Assembly: GCA_050633645.1 (NCBI GenBank)
Contig: JBOEGX010000002.1
Location: 434,001-498,000, forward strand
Reading direction: 5' to 3'
Length of the DNA stretch: 64,000 bases
From: UBA1672 sp050633645
GTDB taxonomy: Bacteria > Pseudomonadota > Alphaproteobacteria > Micavibrionales > Micavibrionaceae
The position numbers and the translations under genes are program-made. This document shows positions 43,811 through 52,532 of this stretch, piece after piece. The notes under the pieces are model-generated. The model saw only the letters and a list, made by a program, of their open reading frames with translations, had not been told where the DNA came from and ran no database searches. Position 1 is the first letter of the stretch; every line of letters starts with the position of its first letter.

Positions 43811-44539
43811 ATGAGTAAAAATGTATTAGTATTAGCAACCAGAGACGGTCCGTATTCATATCTGGCTGTACGTGCGTTAATAGAAAATAATATCCCTTTA
43901 TTTGGCGTGGCATTGGATCAAAAGGGTGTCGGGGCACGGTCTGTTGAGATTTGGAAAGAGCGCACTGCGGAGAAAATAAAAACAGGGAATATATACGATT
44001 ATGAATCTAAAGATTACCCATTTTATACGTTTTCCAGCCATGCAGATAAAGAATTTGAGGAATTTATCAGGAAAAATAAAATTGATTTATTGGTGAATGC
44101 GGGAACACCTAATATTTTAAAGGATAATATTTTACAAGCGCCAAGCATGGGGGTCTTAAATGTCCACCCTAGTATTTTGCCAGAATATCGCGGATGCACA
44201 ACAATGGAGTGGAGCGTATATAATGATGATCCAGTTGGAAATACGGCGCATTTTATGAGCGTTGGTATTGATGAAGGGCCAATTATTGAGCAAGAAAGCT
44301 ATGTCTTCAAAAAAAGTGATACATATGCCGATATTCGAAGTAAATTATGTCTAGCTAATATAGAGTTTATGACTAAAATTGTTCGTAAAATAATAGAACA
44401 GGATATCACGGAGAAATCTTTACCGAAACAAGGCAAAGGGAAATATTGGAATGTTATGGATGAAAAGACGATTGAAGAAGTAAAGAAAAAGCTGGAAAAC
44501 GGTTTGTATAAATATCAAATACACAAAGAGGACGTATAA
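43811..44539 (+). CDS. Sugar N-formyltransferase (methionyl-tRNA formyltransferase-like fold)
   Basis: 242 residues. The formyltransferase core shows the catalytic triad in context: Asn in LLVNAGTPNIL, His in VLNVHPSILPEYRGCTTMEWSVYNDD and Asp in SVGIDEGPII. It lacks the C-terminal domain of Fmt and is the size of sugar N-formyltransferases (WbkC, VioF type), which use N10-formyl-tetrahydrofolate to formylate a 4-amino-6-deoxy sugar nucleotide. With gmd and DegT aminotransferases in the cluster, GDP-perosamine is one candidate substrate. It forms a plus-strand pair with the next gene, with lower GC than its neighbours. Confidence 0.8.
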   Translation: MSKNVLVLATRDGPYSYLAVRALIENNIPLFGVALDQKGVGARSVEIWKERTAEKIKTGNIYDYESKDYPFYTFSSHADKEFEEFIRKNKIDLLVNAGTPNILKDNILQAPSMGVLNVHPSILPEYRGCTTMEWSVYNDDPVGNTAHFMSVGIDEGPIIEQESYVFKKSDTYADIRSKLCLANIEFMTKIVRKIIEQDITEKSLPKQGKGKYWNVMDEKTIEEVKKKLENGLYKYQIHKEDV

Positions 44540-44542
44540 CTA

Positions 44543-45829
44543 ATGAGAAAATATCGCGTAGTAATCAGAGCCTTCACATGTCGTCGTGATGTTGCCCCAA
44601 TGGAAGTCTTAAAACGTCTTCTAGAGCGTCAAGGATGCGAAGTTATTCTGGCCAATACAAGAAATTTTGATGTCACTGTACGGTTTTGGAAACCTGATGC
44701 CATAGTGGTAAACACGCTCGCCAATGTCATGATCAAAGAGAAATATCCAGACTCAAAAGTAATATTTTTATCAGGTGAGGGGTTTCACGGCCCTAATGAT
44801 TCTCATGCAAAAATCTGGTTAGAAAAGCCGGAATATTTTAAAAACACGGATCTAGCACTTGTTTGGGGGCCAGAGGTTCTTAGGGAGTCCAAGGAAAGAT
44901 TACCAAAAGACACGGATTTCTCTAAAATCAAAGTCGTTGGAAACCCTAAGCTAGATCTTATTAAATTCCTTCCAGAAAAATTAAAGAATAACAAAAAAAA
45001 TTCCGTTGGTTTTATTTGCCGCTTCCCGAAGCTAAACGACCATCAAGCACGCAGTAACATGAAATTCTTAGCAAGCGATTTTCAATTACAAGAATCGATT
45101 GTTCAGTGCAAATCGGCACATGCAATGATTTGTATCTCGCAAAAAATATTGAAAGAAACGGATTTAAATATTAGTTTCCGCCCACACCCGCATGAACAAC
45201 TTGAAACATATCCTGAATCCATACGCACATGGTTTGATAAAAAAGACCTGCACCGGGTTGAAATTGACGACAGCTTGTTCCTTCCAACATGGATAGCCGA
45301 GCAAAAAGCAATTCTCTCGCCGACATCAACATCATTTTTAGAAGCATATTTATTGGACGTGCCTGTCGTGAATATAGATCACCTAAGCGGCATTGTTGAA
45401 TTTAATCAAGATTACGTCTCCTTCACCAAAGAATGGCAAGAGGCCGCGTTAATGCCGAAAACGATGAATGCGCTTATTGATCTTCTAAACGATGATGATG
45501 CCCTAAAGGTAAAAGAAGATAAGGCCATCGAAAAACAGCTTGAAGAATTTGACAACAAAGATAGCGCAAGCTCTGCATGTTTGAATTCGGCAAATCACAT
45601 TATGGCTCTGCTCAAGGATTCTGCTCCCATTGATGGTCGTCATGTTCCAACCAAAATTGTTGATTTATGGGACGAAATTAGCTTCCGCCGTAATATGTGG
45701 AAAAACAACCGTCACCAGAACTTCTGCTACAGACGTGGCTATCATAAAATTCCCGATTACGCAGAAGATATCATAGACAATATTGAAAAAAATGCCGTCC
45801 CCATAAAAGCTGTAAAAAAGGCTGCCTAA
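44543..45829 (+). CDS. Surface carbohydrate biosynthesis protein (GT-B-like)
   Basis: 428 residues. The N-terminal half has a Rossmann-like pattern: RVVIRAFTCRRDVAPMEVLKRLLERQGCEVILAN, then DAIVVNTLANVM and KVIFLSGEGFHG. The C-terminal half has ISFRPHPHEQLETY and AILSPTSTSFLEAYLLDVPVVNID, a donor-site arrangement found in surface-carbohydrate GT-B-like proteins. GAGG precedes the ATG and it starts three bases after the formyltransferase stop, so both are cotranscribed. A role in adding the formylated sugar is inferred from that pairing. Confidence 0.7.
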   Translation: MRKYRVVIRAFTCRRDVAPMEVLKRLLERQGCEVILANTRNFDVTVRFWKPDAIVVNTLANVMIKEKYPDSKVIFLSGEGFHGPNDSHAKIWLEKPEYFKNTDLALVWGPEVLRESKERLPKDTDFSKIKVVGNPKLDLIKFLPEKLKNNKKNSVGFICRFPKLNDHQARSNMKFLASDFQLQESIVQCKSAHAMICISQKILKETDLNISFRPHPHEQLETYPESIRTWFDKKDLHRVEIDDSLFLPTWIAEQKAILSPTSTSFLEAYLLDVPVVNIDHLSGIVEFNQDYVSFTKEWQEAALMPKTMNALIDLLNDDDALKVKEDKAIEKQLEEFDNKDSASSACLNSANHIMALLKDSAPIDGRHVPTKIVDLWDEISFRRNMWKNNRHQNFCYRRGYHKIPDYAEDIIDNIEKNAVPIKAVKKAA

Positions 45830-45830
45830 A

Positions 45831-46832
45831 TTAAAGGCTGTGGTTTTGAATAATATCCCACATTTTTCTGCCAGAATTTTGGCACAAGGTATTCTTGTTT
45901 GTCGGCATCGAGTAGGGTGGGGGTCCTTCTAAAATAGTGTCGATTGCATTTTTCATATGCACTTTATCATGGGATATAATTAGATTATCAGGCAGGATAT
46001 GCGGTAACCACCAACGCTCTCTCTCCGTAAGCAATGCTGCAATAGTCGGCACGCCAATAATCGATGATTCCGCCAATAAAGATGTGGTCGTGCCAATAAC
46101 GATATCCGCCTGAAACGCAAGATCAATCCCCAGTGCCCGCCCATCATAAACGCTACATTTTTCAGTGTATTTTTGAAAATCTACGGATATGTTTCTGGGG
46201 TGAAGCTTTATGGTGATATCAATATCATCAACATGCGAAAGAATACAATCAAGCAAAACATAAGAGCGAACATCGTGCGCGCTTGTGCAATCAAAACCAC
46301 TATTCATATAATCATCACCCACGCATGGCTCAACAGGATCAGCAAGGAACAAAAGACTTTTTTTGTCTCGTTTTTCTTTGGTCAGTGTTTTTGCGCGGAT
46401 CTCAACAAAGTCATAGCGCGGGTTACCGACTTTAAATATTTTTGACGAGTCAAACCCCAAATCGGCAAATGCCTTTACCGTTGCATCTTCTGTAACAAAA
46501 AGAAAATCTGGGGCGTAATGGAGCGGGTTGTCTGTATGCCCTCTGAAACGGTTATCAGTATTGACGCAGGCATCAACATACCCAAAACTTGGGATATTTT
46601 TCTCTCTTGCCCATGTGATGTATTCAAAGGCAATGCTATCGGGGCCATGCGCTGTTCCGATAACGAGGGACGTCACGTTATCAGGTATGTGTTCTGAAAT
46701 GAGGCAGCCATGGTCTTGGATGTATTTCACTGCTGAGCCATCCGCGCATATCACGACATTGGAATTTTCCATCGCCAATGTAATGATGCCATTCGCCCCG
46801 CCTGGATTTTCTGCATAACATAAAAGGCTCAT
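45831..46832 (-). CDS. GT-B-like glycosyltransferase/surface polysaccharide protein
   Basis: 333 residues. N-terminus LLCYAENPGGANGIITLAMEN and a later VVICADGSAVKYI resemble a Rossmann-type acceptor domain; the C-terminal half has DIDITIKLHPRN and ADIVIGTTTSLLAESSIIGVPTIAAL, similar to the donor half of KPHP/KLHP-type capsule transferases. The start codon overlaps the next oxidoreductase gene by four bases, so they are coupled. The transferred group is unknown. Confidence 0.6.
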   Translation of the reverse strand: MSLLCYAENPGGANGIITLAMENSNVVICADGSAVKYIQDHGCLISEHIPDNVTSLVIGTAHGPDSIAFEYITWAREKNIPSFGYVDACVNTDNRFRGHTDNPLHYAPDFLFVTEDATVKAFADLGFDSSKIFKVGNPRYDFVEIRAKTLTKEKRDKKSLLFLADPVEPCVGDDYMNSGFDCTSAHDVRSYVLLDCILSHVDDIDITIKLHPRNISVDFQKYTEKCSVYDGRALGIDLAFQADIVIGTTTSLLAESSIIGVPTIAALLTERERWWLPHILPDNLIISHDKVHMKNAIDTILEGPPPYSMPTNKNTLCQNSGRKMWDIIQNHSL

Positions 46833-47782
46833 TTTAAAATCCTATCCAAAATACGCTCGTTTTCTAAGGCAGATTGCCCATCGCTAAATAGAGAACGTTC
46901 GCCATGTAGGGTTTCTGTTAGATTATGATATAGTCTGTATAACGCAGTTCCTGCAGCAGTATACGATAATATCGGTGCATCACTCGTAATTTCATGGTCA
47001 CCCTCTAAGGCGCGATGAGCATTCAAATCAGATTGGCGCATAACAAGCCCCCCTTGGATAAATTCAATCCTGCGTGTTTTACACCAAATATCCAAACCAA
47101 CTTCGCGATAATGTTTAAAATCCAGCGCGTGAGCATAAACACGACCACCATTGTCCAACGTTAAAGAAAAATCGATATTAACATCACCGCAAACAGGGAG
47201 AGAGGAGGTTGCCTGAGGAGGTGACAAAGCTTTTACCTCTGAGATTTCACCGAACAAATACCTGATTTGATCAATCAAATGTACGGCATTATTCCGCAAA
47301 CCATTCCCATAGGTCATAAAAATAACTTGCGGGGAGTCTTTTTTGTTCTCAATGTCAGATTTTAAATCAATAATGCTTTCATCGAAGCGCCGCCAATAAT
47401 TAATTTGCAAAAGAATATTATGGTGCGCGCAATACGCAACAATCGCCTTTGCATCATCATAATTCGCCGCAACGGGCTTTTCCATCACAACGGCCTTAAG
47501 CCCTGTAAAAGCCATGATGGTTTCTAACCGACCGTGTGGCGGCGTTGCCAAGACAAGAACCTCGGGACAATAGTTTTTCGCAATATCATCTAAGCTGCCA
47601 AAATTCTGGCCTGCAATAGATTGGTCGCGATCATAAAGCGCGCCACAATCAAAATCAGGGCAATCACGCAAGGCTTCTATATGGCTGCTATATTGGTAAT
47701 GACTTGAAACTTGGGAATTTGATGCGTTTTTCACCCCCATTTTACCAAGGCCAATAAGCGCGACTTTATAAGGGGATTCCAT
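46829..47782 (-). CDS. Gfo/Idh/MocA-family oxidoreductase, copy 1
   Basis: 317 residues from the ATG at 47782; a GTG one codon upstream is less likely. NAD-binding motif VALIGLGKMG at the start, then the family's catalytic VVMEKPVAANYDDAKAIV (EKP, with active Lys) near residue 98, and a C-terminal substrate domain. These enzymes oxidise or reduce sugar hydroxyls on nucleotide sugars. It sits in a run with a cytidylyltransferase and a DegT aminotransferase, suggesting that it oxidises a hydroxyl that the aminotransferase then aminates (inference). Confidence 0.88.
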   Translation of the reverse strand: MESPYKVALIGLGKMGVKNASNSQVSSHYQYSSHIEALRDCPDFDCGALYDRDQSIAGQNFGSLDDIAKNYCPEVLVLATPPHGRLETIMAFTGLKAVVMEKPVAANYDDAKAIVAYCAHHNILLQINYWRRFDESIIDLKSDIENKKDSPQVIFMTYGNGLRNNAVHLIDQIRYLFGEISEVKALSPPQATSSLPVCGDVNIDFSLTLDNGGRVYAHALDFKHYREVGLDIWCKTRRIEFIQGGLVMRQSDLNAHRALEGDHEITSDAPILSYTAAGTALYRLYHNLTETLHGERSLFSDGQSALENERILDRILK

Positions 47783-47784
47783 CA

Positions 47785-48555
47785 CTAACTCGCCTTTTGA
47801 TCCTCAATGCGAACAGGTTTATTCGTGCAATGCGCATTAATATCCCTGATTTCTGGTTTTTCACGTAAAAGGCCTAAAATCTCCCGTGCACCAAAATTCG
47901 TTGCCCCATATCTTGGCTCTAATTCTTCGTAGACGCGATTTATAAAGTCCAAATCTTCGTAATAATCAAGCTGAGTACGCTGGTCAGGTGCAGCCCATCG
48001 CAATGGCGACATTAAGTGAATAATGCGGTATTTGTCGGGGTTTTCGTAAAAATACAAGGAGACATGCTCACGAACGGCCTCATCTTGAATATTCTCGGCC
48101 ACCCATTTTAAATCAGTGGTGCGAAACACTTGCACATCCGCACCTTGCGGGAAACTGGTTTTAGAGGCATTGCTAACGATATCACAATCGTTCTCTAAAA
48201 ACATGGAAACGCCCTGATCAATCACATCAATATCCAATAAAATGCTATCCCCTGTAACCTCGACGATGATATCGCTATGCGCTTGTTCATGCGCCCCGAC
48301 AACACGCGCAAGAACATCATCTTCACTGCCCCTATGACAGAGTATCCCTTGTTCTAAAGCGCATTTTTCTAAGGTGTCATCCTTCGAATCAATGCTCGTG
48401 GCTAAAATAATTCCACCAAGGCTTTGGCACGCCTTTAAGCGATCAATAACGCGTACAAGAGCTGGCTTTCCGAGGACATCAGCCATCATTTTCCCAGGAA
48501 ACCGAGACGATCCCATACGTGCTTCGATACTTGCTACGATTTTTAACTCACCCAT
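47785..48555 (-). CDS. Cytidylyltransferase family protein (SpsF/NeuA-like), copy 1
   Basis: 256 residues. N-terminus KIVASIEARMGSSRFPGKMMADVLGKPALVRVIDRL is the nucleotide-binding loop of SpsF-type acylneuraminate/glycan cytidylyltransferases. EVTGDSILLD holds the metal-binding Asp, and RTQLDYYEDLDFINRVYEEL is the usual C-terminal motif. It probably activates an acid sugar as its CMP derivative. It is directly preceded by a DegT aminotransferase and followed by an oxidoreductase, a recurring trio in flagellin- and surface-glycan clusters. Confidence 0.82.
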   Translation of the reverse strand: MGELKIVASIEARMGSSRFPGKMMADVLGKPALVRVIDRLKACQSLGGIILATSIDSKDDTLEKCALEQGILCHRGSEDDVLARVVGAHEQAHSDIIVEVTGDSILLDIDVIDQGVSMFLENDCDIVSNASKTSFPQGADVQVFRTTDLKWVAENIQDEAVREHVSLYFYENPDKYRIIHLMSPLRWAAPDQRTQLDYYEDLDFINRVYEELEPRYGATNFGAREILGLLREKPEIRDINAHCTNKPVRIEDQKAS

Positions 48556-49842
48556 TTATGACGCCTCTTTGTATTCATATTGTTTTAAGTCATCGATATT
48601 TTCGAATACCTTATAAAACACGTTCTGTAATTGTTTTATGTCTGCCGCGCTTGCATCATAAGCGCATGGTTCAAATCCCAAAAGACGATTATATTTCATA
48701 TCTTCAACAACGCGGCACATGCCTTTTTCGTATTTCACATCGGATTGATTAAATGGAAATCCGTCCCGTCCCATGGCAATGCGTTTTTGAAACATGGGAA
48801 GCATATAAAGAGGCGTTAAATACCCCTCAAAATTAGGCAGTCCCTCGGCGTTAAGGGCTTTACTCAATGTTGTTCGTGAAATCCCTAACCTGTCCTTATC
48901 AACTTGCCCCGCCCAAACGTAATAGACATGATTACACCCATCACGTCTATGCGGCGCGTCTATGCCATCAATCTGTGAAACCGCATCGGATAAGCTTTGT
49001 GCAAGCTGCACACGCCGTTCAACATGATGTTCAATATCATCAAGCTGAACCAGTCCAATCGCGGCGCAAAGCTCTGTCATGCGTAAATTAAAACCAAACA
49101 TATTCACTAAATTATCAGTGCCAGAAGGCTCTATAACCGCTTCTGCATGATTGCGTACCATGGCAAGACGTTGGGCAAGCGCATCATTATTTGTTGTGCA
49201 AATACCGCCTTCACCTGTGTGAATATGCTTATGATAATTAAGGCTGAAAACACCGATATGCCCGATTGTACCGCAATATTCACCGTCTTCCACCCCTAAC
49301 GGCGCTTGCGCGTTATCCTCGATAAGATATAAATCATGTGCATCGGCAATCGCTTTTAATTCTTTTAAACGGGCCGCATGGCCAAAGATATTTGTAACAA
49401 TAATCGCTTTTGTTCTTGGCGTAATGGCCTCTTTGACAGCTTGTGGGTCAAGGCCATATGTCTCGGCCTCTATATCCGCAAAAACAGGAATAGCGCCATA
49501 CCCAATAGGCGCCATTGCTGTGGCTGACATTGTATACGGCGATACAATCACTTCATCTCCTGGGCTAATACCAATGGCCGCCATGGATGCGTAAAGGCCA
49601 GATGTGTTGGAATTTACAGAAATTGCGTGTTTGACCGCAAAGCGCTTTGCCCATGCTTTTTCAAATTCTTGTACTTTCGTCCCGCCCCAGAACTTGTCAT
49701 TCCAACTGCCATAAAAACCAGAAATAACGCCAGAATCCATAACCTCATTAACGGCGGCCTTTTCCTTCTCTCCAATAGATTGATACGGCTTCAACGCTTT
49801 TGATATTAATGGTTCACCACCTAATAGGGCTAATGTACTCAT
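48556..49842 (-). CDS. DegT/DnrJ/EryC1 PLP-dependent sugar aminotransferase, copy 1
   Basis: 428 residues, the longer type that begins LALLGGEPL. It transfers an amino group to a keto-sugar (or a related keto group). The PLP lysine is in SLNYHKHIHTGEGGI near residue 205, the phosphate-site VNSNTSGLYASMAAIG near 75, and EDNAQAPLG carries the pyridine-binding Asp. The start overlaps the methyltransferase gene stop by four bases (ATGA). Amino donor and substrate are not predictable; it differs from the DegT enzyme at 55732, so two different amino sugars are probably made. Confidence 0.9.
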   Translation of the reverse strand: MSTLALLGGEPLISKALKPYQSIGEKEKAAVNEVMDSGVISGFYGSWNDKFWGGTKVQEFEKAWAKRFAVKHAISVNSNTSGLYASMAAIGISPGDEVIVSPYTMSATAMAPIGYGAIPVFADIEAETYGLDPQAVKEAITPRTKAIIVTNIFGHAARLKELKAIADAHDLYLIEDNAQAPLGVEDGEYCGTIGHIGVFSLNYHKHIHTGEGGICTTNNDALAQRLAMVRNHAEAVIEPSGTDNLVNMFGFNLRMTELCAAIGLVQLDDIEHHVERRVQLAQSLSDAVSQIDGIDAPHRRDGCNHVYYVWAGQVDKDRLGISRTTLSKALNAEGLPNFEGYLTPLYMLPMFQKRIAMGRDGFPFNQSDVKYEKGMCRVVEDMKYNRLLGFEPCAYDASAADIKQLQNVFYKVFENIDDLKQYEYKEAS

Positions 49843-50666
49843 ACGGCATCTCCTATTTTCAGGAAGGCACGAAGGGTATTTTTCTTGCTTGGCTCTTTAA
49901 GCCGCTCCACCAATAACGGCGTGAATCCTGCTCGCTCTGCTAAAATAGTGATAGAGGGCATGCTAAACGCGCATAAATGCTCTACAAAAAACTCTTGACG
50001 GTTGGCTCCCTGTTTTGCCGCTTGTGTGGCATCGGGCAATTCAACGTAAACAAACCCGCCATCTCTTAAATAATCTTTACTTTTCGAAAGCATGGCCACA
50101 GGGTCAGGGACATGTTCCAAAACCTTGTTAAAAGTGATGATGTCACATGTTCCGTTCATATCTTCAAGATTCATAAAGTCCGATTGTATGGCCTCAACCT
50201 TCACAAAATCACGCGCATGTGCGGATTGCACAGGATCAGGATCAACGGCAAGATATTGCCAATTGGGGCGATGTTTACGCACTTGATGTAAAAACACACA
50301 AAGCCCAGAACCAACATCCATAATCGATTTTGGGTCTGAATCGTTAAAATAGTTATCGGCAAATTTAAGAATATTTTCAACCCGCGCCACATTATCCGAC
50401 TGCTCGGGTAGAAGGTTAATTATTTTTTCGAATGTAGCCTGTAACTTATCGCCATAAGTCGTTTGCACATATTGCCCATCATAAAGAACGGTCTCGTCAA
50501 AACTGTTCCATGCGACATGATGCCCGCAATGCTGGCATTCATGAATTTCATGTCTATATGTATCATCAACAGGGAAAAAAACCTTATCATTTGGCGCAGG
50601 TTCAGTATATGAAAACTTAAGCGCAAAGCTCTTATTATCACAAATGCATGTTAATTCTCGGTTCAT
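49839..50666 (-). CDS. Class I SAM-dependent methyltransferase with N-terminal Cys cluster
   Basis: 275 residues. The N-terminal 50 residues contain four cysteines (TCICDN and HECQHCGHH), probably a zinc-binding module as in sugar C- or O-methyltransferases of polysaccharide clusters. The Rossmann methyltransferase follows: SIMDVGSGLCVFLHQV (motif I), YLAVDPDPVQSAHARD, CDIITFNKVLEHVPDPVAML and DGGFVYVELPDA. The target sugar is unknown. It is cotranscribed with the downstream DegT aminotransferase through a four-base overlap. Confidence 0.85.
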   Translation of the reverse strand: MNRELTCICDNKSFALKFSYTEPAPNDKVFFPVDDTYRHEIHECQHCGHHVAWNSFDETVLYDGQYVQTTYGDKLQATFEKIINLLPEQSDNVARVENILKFADNYFNDSDPKSIMDVGSGLCVFLHQVRKHRPNWQYLAVDPDPVQSAHARDFVKVEAIQSDFMNLEDMNGTCDIITFNKVLEHVPDPVAMLSKSKDYLRDGGFVYVELPDATQAAKQGANRQEFFVEHLCAFSMPSITILAERAGFTPLLVERLKEPSKKNTLRAFLKIGDAV

Positions 50667-50678
50667 TATTTAATACCT

Positions 50679-52517
50679 TTATAAACATTCTTCTAAAAAA
50701 AGTTTTGCACTAATGAAATAGAAAAGGAATTTACTTTTGCTATTTGGAAGATGTCTTTCATCAATCAAGCTTTTAATTTTATCGCGTTGAATATAGTCAA
50801 AAATAGGGCTATCAGCTAATAAATCTTTCTGAACGTGCTCATCATCCAAATGAACCAAATCATGAATAGGGACATTAAATCCTATTTTTCTACGCTCATC
50901 AAGAATGATATCGGGTGCGATTCCCCGTACAGCCTCGCGTAAAACGGCCTTTGCCGCGCCATTATTCACCAAATGTTGCGTTGGAATAAGATTGGCGTAT
51001 TCGAATAAATCTCTATCCAGAAATGGCGATCTGTTTTCGATGGAGAAATACATGGCATTGCTGTCGTCTTCGTGCAGGATAATTGGTGTTGCCTCATGAA
51101 ACAACTCATTCAACATTCTGTTCTTTAGCAGACCGTCTGTGCGGAATGTTTTCTCCTTAAAGCTTTCTGACCACGGCTCGGTCAAGAATGTTTCAAAGTT
51201 TTTGGCATCAAGGTATATATGTCCGCGCTCATTCGGGTCATTAATGAAGGTGTCATGGTTTTTAAGATACGGATTACGAACGATGGGCTGTATATATTCC
51301 TGCCAGTTCGCAAGGCTTTTTGAAAAATGCTCCTGATTATGCTGAATGTCATGCATGTAAAATAAATGATGATCATAATATCCTGAAAACAGCTCATCCG
51401 CGGCGCTACCGCTGACGGAAATTTTGTAACCCTTTTCTGCCATGGCTTGCTGTAATTGCCAATAAACGTAAAAGGTGGCGGTGTAAACTGGGGCATCATG
51501 ATGGTGCACTAATTTACGCATATTGTCAAAAAAGCCATCCGTATCAAGAGGAATAGCGGTATGATGTATGCTCAACTCTTTTACGGAGGCATAAACCAAG
51601 TCTTTTTCATCATACCTCTCATCGTCATTCATGATGGTAAAACCGTGAACATCGTAATCAAGCTCGCGCTTTGCAATGCTGATAAGGGCATTGGAATCAA
51701 TCCCGCCACTCATACAAAAAGCCAAGGGAACATCCGAACGTAATCGCAGTTCAACAGACTTAATAAGTTTTTCACGCGTGTCTTTGACGGCCTGATCAAA
51801 TGTGATGCTGTCATCAATGCGGTATTCAACAGGCCAGTAATTCAGTTCATTGATATCAAGCCTTGAATTGATCTGTAGGCAATGCCCTGGCTTGACTTCA
51901 TGAACATCTTGAAAGAAGTTTTCGGGTTGTTTATAGAGGCTTTTATAGCCATTTACCAAAAACCGTTTCAGGTGGTTTTCATTCAATTTAGAACCAGACC
52001 CCTTAAGCGATGCGATGAACTTAACCTCAGAGCCAAAAAATAGCTCACCTCTATCATTGCGATAATAATATAACGGCTTTTCTCCAAACCGATCACGGCT
52101 AAGCAACAGATCACCAGTTTCGGTGTTATACCATGCAAAAGCCCACATACCCTCTAGCTTATCAAGCGCATCATTGCCCCAAAATGCCAAAGCGGCGGCG
52201 AGAACTTCGGTATCAGATGTGGTTTTAAACGTGATGCCCTCTTTTTTAAGGACATTACGAATTTCTATATAGTTATAAATCTCACCATTAAACGACAGGG
52301 TAAAATGATCATACACAAAGGGTTGCGTTGATCGCTCGTTAAGATCAATGATACTAAGGCGTGAATGCAGCAAAGACGCAAAATGATCTTGATGAAAAAG
52401 CTTAAAAGACAGAAATCCTTGAGAATCTGGGCCGCGTCGTTTCATCCTAGAAATGGTTTCGGCAATAGCGGCCTTATCCAAGGGGGCTTTGCCTATATAA
52501 CCTGCAATTCCACACAT
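50679..52517 (-). CDS. asnB: Asparagine synthase-type amidotransferase, copy 4
   Basis: 612 residues. Glutaminase N-terminus with Cys2 (MCGIAGYIG), MKRRGPDSQGF, LSIIDLNERSTQPF, FNGEIYNYIEIR. Synthetase half with FCMSGGIDSNALISIA and SVSGSAADELFSGYYDH; the latter resembles AsnB only partly (SA in place of the usual GxGG). It lies between neuB and the methyltransferase, apart from the other three paralogs. A nonulosonic or uronic acid is a plausible amidation target, by context only. Confidence 0.9.
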   Translation of the reverse strand: MCGIAGYIGKAPLDKAAIAETISRMKRRGPDSQGFLSFKLFHQDHFASLLHSRLSIIDLNERSTQPFVYDHFTLSFNGEIYNYIEIRNVLKKEGITFKTTSDTEVLAAALAFWGNDALDKLEGMWAFAWYNTETGDLLLSRDRFGEKPLYYYRNDRGELFFGSEVKFIASLKGSGSKLNENHLKRFLVNGYKSLYKQPENFFQDVHEVKPGHCLQINSRLDINELNYWPVEYRIDDSITFDQAVKDTREKLIKSVELRLRSDVPLAFCMSGGIDSNALISIAKRELDYDVHGFTIMNDDERYDEKDLVYASVKELSIHHTAIPLDTDGFFDNMRKLVHHHDAPVYTATFYVYWQLQQAMAEKGYKISVSGSAADELFSGYYDHHLFYMHDIQHNQEHFSKSLANWQEYIQPIVRNPYLKNHDTFINDPNERGHIYLDAKNFETFLTEPWSESFKEKTFRTDGLLKNRMLNELFHEATPIILHEDDSNAMYFSIENRSPFLDRDLFEYANLIPTQHLVNNGAAKAVLREAVRGIAPDIILDERRKIGFNVPIHDLVHLDDEHVQKDLLADSPIFDYIQRDKIKSLIDERHLPNSKSKFLFYFISAKLFLEECL

Positions 52518-52532
52518 TATTAAATCTTTTCT

